Of a stretch of DNA of 64,000 nt, positions 28,083-36,033 are shown piece by piece (the stretch's first letter is position 1; every line of letters begins with the position of its first letter). A program made the translations under genes and the position numbers. The notes below the pieces were generated by a model, which was not told the origin of the DNA, searched no databases, and was given only the letters and a program-made list of their open reading frames with translations. The stretch is from Collimonas antrihumi (GTDB taxonomy: Bacteria; Pseudomonadota; Gammaproteobacteria; Burkholderiales; Burkholderiaceae_D): contig NZ_JAGQED010000005.1 of NCBI RefSeq assembly GCF_018304965.1, forward strand, positions 62,001 through 126,000, written 5' to 3'.

Positions 28083-28497
28083 AAACCTGGTCACGACCGG
28101 TAGCCTGAAATCTGAACCAGCCGACCAGAGCGAATTCAATGGACTATTGCGCTCCGCAAAGGCTCGGCTGACCGATTCCGTCAATCCGGATCTCGCCATT
28201 GAAAGCCGTTTCGACTTGGCATATAGCTCATCGCATGCGCTGGCTTTGGCGGCTCTACGCTGGCATGGCTATCGCTCCGATAATCGCTATGTCGTTTTTC
28301 AATGCCTGGAACACACGCTTAACATAAAACCAGAAATCTGGCGCGTGCTGGCGCTATGCCATCAGCGGCGCAATGCCGCCGAATACGAGGGTCATCTTGA
28401 AATTGGCGATCAGTTGCTCGCCGAGTTGATCGCGGCCACAGATTTATTGCAAAGGAAAGTTGCAGCGATGCCGTCAATCAAGCCTGTAGCCCCATGA
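28063..28497 (+). CDS. HEPN-like helical partner protein
   Basis: 144 aa, all-alpha. DLAYSSSHALALAALRWHGY and the later ALCHQRRNAAEYEGHLEI match small helical HEPN-type partners of MNT proteins. The canonical RNase motif R-x4-6-H is absent; the equivalent stretch reads RRNAAEY. Overlap with the upstream gene implies coupled translation. It could be a toxin, a non-catalytic variant, or a target for AMPylation on Tyr; activity cannot be read from the sequence. Confidence 0.65.
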   Translation: MLSQNLENLVTTGSLKSEPADQSEFNGLLRSAKARLTDSVNPDLAIESRFDLAYSSSHALALAALRWHGYRSDNRYVVFQCLEHTLNIKPEIWRVLALCHQRRNAAEYEGHLEIGDQLLAELIAATDLLQRKVAAMPSIKPVAP

Positions 28498-28501
28498 GGA
28501 A

Positions 28502-28975
28502 CTACAGCGCGGACGACGGCGCAATCATATGGATGTGGGAAATACCATCTTCGTCATACAGCTCACCAACCGGCTGAAAGCCAAAGCTGCCATAAAAACG
28601 CTGCAGATGTGCCTGCGCACCAATCTTGATGTCATGCCCCGGAAATAGCTTGGCGGTTTGCGCCATCGCTTGCTGCACCAGTTCATTGCCGGCGCCCTTG
28701 CCGCGCAATTCAGGCGCGGTCACCACCCGCCCTATCGATGGCAGGTGAAACGCTTTACCCGGCGGCACGATGCGCGCGTAGGCGCCCAGTTCGCCATCCG
28801 GCAGATAACCCAAGCCGTGCCAGGAATACAGATCGACGCCGTCGGCATCCTGGAATACGCAGGTTTGCTCCAGCACGAACACACGCTGCCGCAATTGCAT
28901 CGCCGCATACAATTGCACAGTACTTAGCTCCTGGAATGGCAGCCAGTGCCATTCCATCATCGTCGGTTCTGCCAT
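28502..28975 (-). CDS. elaA: GNAT acetyltransferase, ElaA type
   Basis: 157 aa from the ATG 4 bp after the tldD stop; an upstream ATG inside tldD adds 7 residues. ElaA signatures are LRQRVFVLEQTCVFQDADG near the start and an acetyl-CoA loop GRVVTAPELRGKGAGNELV. The substrate is unknown. Last gene of the yhdP-nitrilase-tldD-elaA series. Confidence 0.88.
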   Translation of the reverse strand: MAEPTMMEWHWLPFQELSTVQLYAAMQLRQRVFVLEQTCVFQDADGVDLYSWHGLGYLPDGELGAYARIVPPGKAFHLPSIGRVVTAPELRGKGAGNELVQQAMAQTAKLFPGHDIKIGAQAHLQRFYGSFGFQPVGELYDEDGISHIHMIAPSSAL

Positions 28976-28979
28976 GCCG

Positions 28980-30440
28980 TCAGGCCGTGCCGCCAACCGT
29001 CACGCCGTCGATGCGCAAGGTTGGCTGGCCGACGCCGACCGGCACGCTTTGTCCTTCTTTGCCGCAGACACCGACACCTGGGTCAAGTTGCATATCGTTA
29101 CCGATCATGGAGACCCGGTGCAAGACGTCCGGACCATTGCCGATCAGGGTTGCGCCCTTGACCGGATAAGTGACCTTGCCGTTTTCGATCATGTAGGCTT
29201 CGCTTGCCGAGAACACGAACTTGCCGTTGGTGATATCGACCTGGCCGCCGCCGAAATTGACTGCGTACAAACCGTTTTTCACCGAAGCCAGGATCTCCGC
29301 CGGATCCTTGTCGCCGGCCAGCATGTAGGTGTTGGTCATGCGCGGCATCGGCAGGTGGGCGAACGATTCGCGCCGTGCATTGCCGGTCACCGGCATTTTC
29401 ATCAGGCGCGCGTTCATGGTGTCCTGGATATAACCTTTCAGGATACCGTCTTCAATCAGCGTTGTGCATTGGCTTGGATTGCCTTCATCGTCGATATTCA
29501 ACGAGCCGCGGCGGTCGGCGATGGTGCCGTCATCCACCACGGTGACGCCTTTGGCTGCCACCCGCTCGCCGATACGGCCGGAAAATGTGCTTGAACCCTT
29601 GCGATTGAAATCGCCTTCCAGGCCATGGCCGATTGCTTCGTGCAGCAGGATGCCTGGCCAGCCAGGTCCAAGCACCACAGTCATCGGACCGGCCGGGGCA
29701 GGCCGTGCATCCAGGTTCACCAGCGCCGAAGCAACCGCGTCGGCCGCGTACTGTTCCAGTATGGCGTCATTGAAATAGGCGTAGCTATAGCGTCCACCGC
29801 CACCGCTGCTGCCGGTTTCGCGGCGGCCGTTCTGTTCGACGATGACCGTTACCGAGAGCCGTACCAATGGCCGGATATCGGCGGCAATCACGCCGTCGCT
29901 ACGCGCCACCAGCACCACATCGTATTCTGCGGCCAGACCGGCCATCACTTGCACCACGCGCGGATCCTTGGCGCGCGCCATGCGCTCTACCCGTTCCAGC
30001 AGCTTGACCTTGTCGGTGGCGTCCAGCGACACCAGCGGATCGTGCGGCAAATACAGGGAGCGGCCACCGTTTTGTTGCATGCCGCTGGCGATCTTGATCT
30101 TGCCGGCGCCTTGGCGGGCGATGGTGCGGGTTGCTACCGCGGCATCGTGCAAGGCGCGCTCGGAGATTTCATCGGAATACGAAAAGGCAGTCTTGTCGCC
30201 GGAAATGGCGCGCACGCCTACGCCCTGGTCGATGGAGAAACTGCCGGTCTTGACGATACCTTCTTCCAGGCTCCAACCTTCGCTCTTGGTGAACTGGAAG
30301 TACAGGTCGGCATAATCGACCTTGTGCGTGAACATGGTCCCCAGCGCTTTCAGCAGGCTCGATTCGTCGAGGCCGAACGGAGTCAACAGAATATCGCGCG
30401 CAACGGCTAAAGTGCTCAGGTTTGGTTCAAATGGTTTCAT
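28980..30440 (-). CDS. tldD: metalloprotease TldD
   Basis: 486 aa, full length. With TldE/PmbA it forms a heterodimeric zinc protease that matures microcin B17 and degrades CcdA; its core bacterial role is general peptide processing. The metal site is in [19 protein letters not shown] (HExxxH). pmbA is not in the window. It follows the nitrilase gene on the same strand after a 136-bp gap containing an 11-bp tandem repeat. Confidence 0.95.
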   Translation of the reverse strand: MKPFEPNLSTLAVARDILLTPFGLDESSLLKALGTMFTHKVDYADLYFQFTKSEGWSLEEGIVKTGSFSIDQGVGVRAISGDKTAFSYSDEISERALHDAAVATRTIARQGAGKIKIASGMQQNGGRSLYLPHDPLVSLDATDKVKLLERVERMARAKDPRVVQVMAGLAAEYDVVLVARSDGVIAADIRPLVRLSVTVIVEQNGRRETGSSGGGGRYSYAYFNDAILEQYAADAVASALVNLDARPAPAGPMTVVLGPGWPGILLHEAIGHGLEGDFNRKGSSTFSGRIGERVAAKGVTVVDDGTIADRRGSLNIDDEGNPSQCTTLIEDGILKGYIQDTMNARLMKMPVTGNARRESFAHLPMPRMTNTYMLAGDKDPAEILASVKNGLYAVNFGGGQVDITNGKFVFSASEAYMIENGKVTYPVKGATLIGNGPDVLHRVSMIGNDMQLDPGVGVCGKEGQSVPVGVGQPTLRIDGVTVGGTA

Positions 30441-30544
30441 TGGTATTCCGGTTTTACTGTGATGTTAGGTGGGATTGTAGAGCATCCCGGGCTGAGCTGG
30501 CCGCAGCGGCGAAAATAGTAATATCTAAAAGTAAATTCGTATTG

Positions 30545-30577
30545 CCAATAATTCACCAATAATTTGCCAATAATTCT
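30545..30577. repeat. three 11-bp tandem repeats CCAATAATTNN
   Basis: CCAATAATTCA, CCAATAATTTG and CCAATAATTCT sit end to end just past the nitrilase stop. The period is one helical turn and the sequence is AT-rich against a GC-rich background. Confidence 0.8.
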
Positions 30578-31404
30578 TATAACTTACGGTGCAGCAATGC
30601 AGGCAAACTGGCCCGCACTCCTTTAAGGAAATGGGGGTCGATAGTGCCGCTGACAAGGCCCTCGCCTTCCGTCAGCACTGATTTAATTTCACCCCAAGGA
30701 TCGATCAGCATGCTGTGGCCCCATGTACGGCGGCCATTGGGATGCTTGCCGCCCTGCGCCGCCGCCAACACATAGCACTGGTTTTCGATGGCGCGCGCGC
30801 GCAGCAGGGTTTCCCAGTGAGCTTTACCGGTGGTGTAGGTAAAAGCGGCCGGCACCACAATCAGGCTGCAATCGCCCAGCGCCCGGTACAACTCGGGAAA
30901 ACGCAGGTCGTAACAGACCGACAAGCCCACTTTGCCGAACGGCGCCTCGAAACTGCCCACTTCCTTGCCGTAAACGATGGTGCGTGCCTCGTCGTAGGAT
31001 TCCTCGCCTTGACTAAAGCTGAACAGGTGGATCTTGTCGTAACGGCTGACGCGCTGGCCGTCGGGGCCGTAGACCAGCGTGGTGTTGAGCACCTTGCCAG
31101 CCTCGTCGGCGATCATCGGCAAGGTGCCACCGATCAGCCAGATCGCGTGCTCTCTTGCCAGTTGCGCCATGAGGGCCTGGATCGGGCCTCGATCAAGGGC
31201 TTCGGCGCAGGTCAGCTTGTCGGCTTCATGCATGCCCATGATCGGCCAGTATTCGGGCAACAACACCAGTTGCGCGCCCTGCCCGGCGGCATCGGCCACC
31301 AGGCGCCGCGCCGTATTGAAGTTTTCTTCCAGCACCGGCGTCGACACCATCTGGATCGCGGCGACTTTGAAACTGGCTGAATGATCTTGCGATGCTTGAC
31401 TCAT
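30577..31404 (-). CDS. nitrilase-superfamily amidase (deaminated-glutathione amidase-like)
   Basis: 275 aa from the ATG with GCAGGAGTTC upstream; the frame continues into yhdP but that extension has no start signal. The Glu-Lys-Cys triad is visible: LLPEYWPI, YDKIHLF and CYDLRFPELY. The family includes Nit1/YbeM, which repair deaminated glutathione. Placed between yhdP and tldD. Confidence 0.9.
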   Translation of the reverse strand: MSQASQDHSASFKVAAIQMVSTPVLEENFNTARRLVADAAGQGAQLVLLPEYWPIMGMHEADKLTCAEALDRGPIQALMAQLAREHAIWLIGGTLPMIADEAGKVLNTTLVYGPDGQRVSRYDKIHLFSFSQGEESYDEARTIVYGKEVGSFEAPFGKVGLSVCYDLRFPELYRALGDCSLIVVPAAFTYTTGKAHWETLLRARAIENQCYVLAAAQGGKHPNGRRTWGHSMLIDPWGEIKSVLTEGEGLVSGTIDPHFLKGVRASLPALLHRKL

Positions 31405-31471
31405 GGTGCTGAACTCCTGCGCTGGACAGATGAGATGCAATAAGTTGACAGTGAGTTGACTGAAAGTTGAA

Positions 31472-34400
31472 TCAGCGGCCGGAAGACAGATCAGGTGTAT
31501 TCGCTGCCGGTGCTTCAGTCTTGTGATCCAGCTTGGTGACCACCGGATCAGTCCAGCCGCCGCTAATATTATATTCAAAGGTGAAGGCGCGCATCAGCGG
31601 ATCGCGCAGGAACAGTTGCGCCAGGAAAGTGCCGATGCCGATCACCGGATTGATCGCCAGCAGCGCCACCGAGGCTGTGCCTGCATTAATTTCCGGCAGC
31701 ACCGCCACATGCAAGTTCTGGGTTTCATGCGCAATATCGGCAACCCCGTCCATCAATACCGTAGCGCTCACGCCGCGCATCTTGAAATTATCGGTGTGCG
31801 CCTTGCCCTGCAAGATCGTGGCAGTGCCGACCACGCTATCGAAGGCGAAGCCTTCAGAAAAAATATCGCGAAAATCCAGGGTCAGGCGGCGCGGCAAGGA
31901 TTGCAAACTCAACACCCCGAGCAGCTTGGCGGCGCCCGGATCAACCTTCAGAAACTGGCCTGACGCCATATCCAGATTGACCTGGCCGGATAAGGATGGA
32001 ATATCCATGGTGAACGGCAAACCCTTCCAGCTGACCTCGCCGTCCATGCGTCCTTTGGTCGCACGCAGCACATGCGCAAAACCGAAGCGGTCCAGCAGCT
32101 TGCCGGCGTCGATGATGTCCATGGCATAGGTCAGGCTGGTGGTGTTGTCGCCGTTGACGGTGGTCCATTTGCCGTCTGCCGTCAACTCTGCATCGGGATT
32201 CTTGATCGATAATTTATGAATACGCCATTCATTCCCGACATTGGCGCGCACATTGTTGGCGTTCAACTCGAGGCGTCCCAGCTTCTTGCCGAGCAACTGG
32301 AAATCCTCGGCGATAATATCCAGCCCCGGGATCTGGGTCGAGCTTCCTTTTCCCTCCAGCACCTCGCCAACGTCCGACTCGCCGCCCTGCGGAATGATCA
32401 GCGACGACAGACGCGCAGTGACCTTGCCTAGGCCGCGTCCGGACGGCGATGCGTTCCAGGTGACGTAGCCCGAAGCTTGCTTGGAATCGACGTTGACTTG
32501 CCAGGCGTTCTTCAGATGCGAAGCGCCCAGCACCACGTTGTCCAGCGTCTTGCCGAGCAAGATCAACTGGTTGGCCCTGACCGAAACCAGATTCGGTTCT
32601 GCGTACTGCGCCAGGCCGGACAGAGCTGTTTCCTCTCCGGCTTTGGCAGCGGCTTCGTCGTTCATGGCGCCTGTCAGGCTGTTCCAGGCATCGATATTCA
32701 AGGACTTGGCATTCAGATTGACCGCCACTCCGTTATCCGGCTCAGGCGCAGGGGCATTGATACCGATGCCGCCGCGCAGTATTTTCCAGTCGACCGTCTT
32801 ATTGGGGCTGTTGAGAGGTTTCTGCCGTTGATACCGGGCGACGATGGCCGATCCCAACGTCAGCCTGAGTTCATCACGCAACATTGCCGCATCGTCGGAA
32901 GCCGCACCCAGCCATTCGAATTTGAGCGGCATGGCTTCGCTGGCGCTCTTGCGCAACGGTTCTGGAAAATCCAGTCCCATGCCTTGCAGGCTGGACTCAA
33001 CCACCAGTTCGGTATGATGATCGCGGATCGCGATGTTGGCGGTGTAACGGCTGCTGCCACTGGCATGCGACAGCAGTTTTTGCATCGCCGCGGTGGGATA
33101 CATGGCGCGCAAGCCGTCAATAGCGGCGCTGCCTTCCACTTTGACCAGGGTCTGGTGATCGGCTTGGGTGCCGCCGCTGACCTGCGCCGGTCCGCCCAGC
33201 ATATTGCCTTTGATGCCGTTCAGGTTGAAGCCTTTTTCATTGAACTCAAGCTGGCCGCTGGCATTGGCGATAGGCGGGATGATTTTTTGCAGGATCACGT
33301 CATTGTTCTGGAACTGCAATACTCCGGTGACCTTGCTGTCGACGACATGAGCCAGCGGCAATTGCAGGTTCAATTGCAACCTGGCATTGCCCTTGGCTTG
33401 CGATTCGCTGGTGAACCCGCCGATCCAATGCAACACCGGACTATTCTGGGTGAATTGCACAAAATCCTGCAAAGCGCCGGCAGCGCTGCCATCGATCAGC
33501 AGCATCTCGTCATGCGACGACAGATCAGGGATCGTCGCCGTCACGTCGCTCACCGTCACCCCCGAGGTTTGCGCGGTGGCGGCCTTGATCTGCAAATGCG
33601 TGCGGTCCAACGTGATGGTGCCGTCTATTTTTTCCAGTAACGGCCACAAGGGCTGTTTGCCATCCTGGCCGAAATGACCGGGATCGTACTCCAGCGTGCC
33701 GTTTTCTATTTTTCCGGCGATGCTGAACTCACCTTGGTTTTTGGGGTTGGCTTTGGGATTGGTTGGATCGGTACGGAACGGGAAATCGGCGAGATCGCCC
33801 TTGAGCCGGATCGCGACATCTTTCGCCTTGCCGTCCTTGAGCCCGCCGACCAGCCAGTTGCGCAAATGTTCAGGGGTATGCAACGGCAGATAGTTGCCGA
33901 TTTTCTTCACGTCGAATTCACTGATGCTACCGGTCATGTCGATCACGCCCAGCGCCACGCCATGCCGGTCTTGCATAGGTAACAGGTGGCTGCCAGACAG
34001 TGATCCAGTCAAACCGTCCTGGACAAAATTCATGCTATCGATTTGCAACAGCACATTCTTTTGCTGGAAATCCCAGTGCGCCCGCATATCGAGTTTTTCG
34101 AAAGGCTGCAACGGCACCGCGAAAAAGCCTGGCAAATCCAGCCGCGCATTTTCCGACTTCAGGTTCAGGCTGCCGCCGTCCTGGTTGGCATTGATGCTGC
34201 CGGTCAGATTGTCGACCCCGGGAATTCCCGGTACCGCGGCTTGCGCCGGCTGGCTGGCCGTCTTCGGCTGGGCTGCACGCGGCGCCTGGGGATTGATGGT
34301 CAATCCCTCAAAACTGCCTTTTGCGCTGTATGCCGCAATCGCCGGATAAGCGCCCTGCCATTGGGCGGAAAAATCGCGCAGCTGGCCGCGCGGCGCGAAA

Positions 34401-35668
34401 TCGTCGATCATCTTGATCTGCGCGGCACTCAGGGGCAGGCGCTGGGCAAAACTCGCTATGGTTTGCAAATCCAGCTGCTTGGCCTGCAAGCTGTACTTCT
34501 CTGCCTGTTTGCCCTGTGCGGGCAGATAAGATTCGCTGATGGTGGTGCGCGGCAAACTCAGGCCATCCGCGGTTTTTAATGAGAAATCGGTAAGCGTTAC
34601 CGCATGGCCGTTGGCGCCGAAAGTCGGCGTGCCGTCTTGCGGCGCCGACCCCAAATCCTCATGCGCGGAAACGCGTCCGCTTACATTAGCCAAAGCCAAC
34701 GGCTGCAGGTCTGGCCGCAGCTGCATGGCCAGGTCGTTCAGTTCAAGATCGGCGGTAAAGTTACTTACCTTGGCGTGATCCAGGTCAAGCCAGGCTTGTA
34801 CCGCGCCCTTGCCTTGACTGATCTCAAAGGGATAGTTGAAGTAAGGCTTCCATGCGGTCAGATCGGCATCGTGCAGATTGGCGTAGAAGGTGCCGGTCCA
34901 GCGCTTGAAGTCGGCAGTCTTTTCGGCAAATACCGGATGGACGAAATTCGCCCGCAGATCCAGCGGCGCTGCAAAAGAAGCCGGCGGTGTCGCCCGCGCC
35001 GACAACTGATGGCGGCGCCAGCGGTTTTGCAGCACCAGGTCGATATTGGTCAGGATCAGTTCCGGCGCCTTGCGCAGATCGTCGCGCCAGCGCACCTGGC
35101 CGTCGCGAATCACGATCTTGCGCTGGGCCAGCAGCCATTCGGCGCCGGCACCATCGTTTTCCTGTTTTGAGTTGACCAGAATGCCGGCGACGAACAGGTT
35201 GCCCTGGGCATCGCGCTCGACCTGTAGATCGGGTTTATTGATTTCCAGTGACGCTAGCCGGACCCCGCCCACCAGCGCGGAACGCCAGGAAATGGTGGCC
35301 GCTACCTGCGGCAAGGTCAGCGCAGACTGGCCCTCTTTATCGTGAACCACGACGTTGTCCAACACCAGGCGCGGCTGCAAACCATGCCAGGATGCCTGGA
35401 TCGCGCCTATCGTAATCGGATTGCCCACCGTTTTACTGACGATATGCTCGACTTCCGCCTTGTAGTAGCCGACATTCGGCAACACTACATAACGCAAACC
35501 CAGGAACAGTCCGCAAAACACGAAATACGCCACGACCAACAACGTCAACAAGGCACCCAGCAGATGGTGGGTAACCAGGTTAATGTGTTTATAGGTGGCA
35601 ATTCCGGCGCGCCAGCAGATGGCAAGCTTGCTAGCCGGCGGCGGAATTTTTGCTTGTTCTTCCAACAT
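31472..35668 (-). CDS. yhdP: YhdP-family AsmA-like envelope protein
   Basis: 1398 aa from the ATG. One N-terminal membrane helix (ALLTLLVVAYFVFCGLFLGL) is followed by a very long beta-rich periplasmic region with repeated DUF3971/AsmA_2 features. YhdP, TamB and YdbH are bridge proteins that carry phospholipids from inner to outer membrane in E. coli. The C-terminus has LDFRDIFSEGFAFDSV and INPVIGIGTFLAQLFLRDP, typical of the family. First gene of a run with the nitrilase gene, tldD and elaA, divergent from glnE. Confidence 0.93.
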   Translation of the reverse strand: MLEEQAKIPPPASKLAICWRAGIATYKHINLVTHHLLGALLTLLVVAYFVFCGLFLGLRYVVLPNVGYYKAEVEHIVSKTVGNPITIGAIQASWHGLQPRLVLDNVVVHDKEGQSALTLPQVAATISWRSALVGGVRLASLEINKPDLQVERDAQGNLFVAGILVNSKQENDGAGAEWLLAQRKIVIRDGQVRWRDDLRKAPELILTNIDLVLQNRWRRHQLSARATPPASFAAPLDLRANFVHPVFAEKTADFKRWTGTFYANLHDADLTAWKPYFNYPFEISQGKGAVQAWLDLDHAKVSNFTADLELNDLAMQLRPDLQPLALANVSGRVSAHEDLGSAPQDGTPTFGANGHAVTLTDFSLKTADGLSLPRTTISESYLPAQGKQAEKYSLQAKQLDLQTIASFAQRLPLSAAQIKMIDDFAPRGQLRDFSAQWQGAYPAIAAYSAKGSFEGLTINPQAPRAAQPKTASQPAQAAVPGIPGVDNLTGSINANQDGGSLNLKSENARLDLPGFFAVPLQPFEKLDMRAHWDFQQKNVLLQIDSMNFVQDGLTGSLSGSHLLPMQDRHGVALGVIDMTGSISEFDVKKIGNYLPLHTPEHLRNWLVGGLKDGKAKDVAIRLKGDLADFPFRTDPTNPKANPKNQGEFSIAGKIENGTLEYDPGHFGQDGKQPLWPLLEKIDGTITLDRTHLQIKAATAQTSGVTVSDVTATIPDLSSHDEMLLIDGSAAGALQDFVQFTQNSPVLHWIGGFTSESQAKGNARLQLNLQLPLAHVVDSKVTGVLQFQNNDVILQKIIPPIANASGQLEFNEKGFNLNGIKGNMLGGPAQVSGGTQADHQTLVKVEGSAAIDGLRAMYPTAAMQKLLSHASGSSRYTANIAIRDHHTELVVESSLQGMGLDFPEPLRKSASEAMPLKFEWLGAASDDAAMLRDELRLTLGSAIVARYQRQKPLNSPNKTVDWKILRGGIGINAPAPEPDNGVAVNLNAKSLNIDAWNSLTGAMNDEAAAKAGEETALSGLAQYAEPNLVSVRANQLILLGKTLDNVVLGASHLKNAWQVNVDSKQASGYVTWNASPSGRGLGKVTARLSSLIIPQGGESDVGEVLEGKGSSTQIPGLDIIAEDFQLLGKKLGRLELNANNVRANVGNEWRIHKLSIKNPDAELTADGKWTTVNGDNTTSLTYAMDIIDAGKLLDRFGFAHVLRATKGRMDGEVSWKGLPFTMDIPSLSGQVNLDMASGQFLKVDPGAAKLLGVLSLQSLPRRLTLDFRDIFSEGFAFDSVVGTATILQGKAHTDNFKMRGVSATVLMDGVADIAHETQNLHVAVLPEINAGTASVALLAINPVIGIGTFLAQLFLRDPLMRAFTFEYNISGGWTDPVVTKLDHKTEAPAANTPDLSSGR

Positions 35669-36033
35669 CAATCAGAATGGGTAAAATTAATCATGGTAAG
35701 ACAGGGTAAGGCTGAGTTAACAGAGCCGCCAGGAAACTTGCGGCGAGTTACTCTGCACACTGTCCCCCAACTGACCAGGGATAGGAAGTAAAATAAATCG
35801 GCTGCATCTGATCGATTCCAGATTGGCAAGTTATTGATGTTCGACAAGCTGCCAGCCTATATGTTCGCATGGATCAGCGTAGACACAGTTAAAAAAACAA
35901 AAAGGTCGAAAATAACCAGTAAATTAATCAATTGAGCAGCCAATAAATCAGCAAATTGAGCTCCGCCCTATTTTTTTGAATTTTGCACCGTCTACCCACG
36001 CCGCCTACCCTTTTAATCTGCGATTCCATCCCC
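35669..36033. other. gene-free divergent region yhdP/glnE
   Basis: 365 bp, AT-rich toward glnE. A direct repeat AATTGAGC occurs at 35930 and 35954. I see no convincing promoter hexamers, terminator or small gene; open frames here are short or are extensions of neighbours. Confidence 0.5.

Noticed and set aside
30545-30577. CRISPR-like direct repeats
   Set aside because: Units are 11 bp, contiguous and without spacers; no cas genes.
32477-33640. Open frame of 387 codons opposite yhdP
   Set aside because: Antisense shadow; no start signal or domain.
35342-35791. Plus-strand frame at the start of yhdP
   Set aside because: Mostly antisense to yhdP; no independent start signal or domain.
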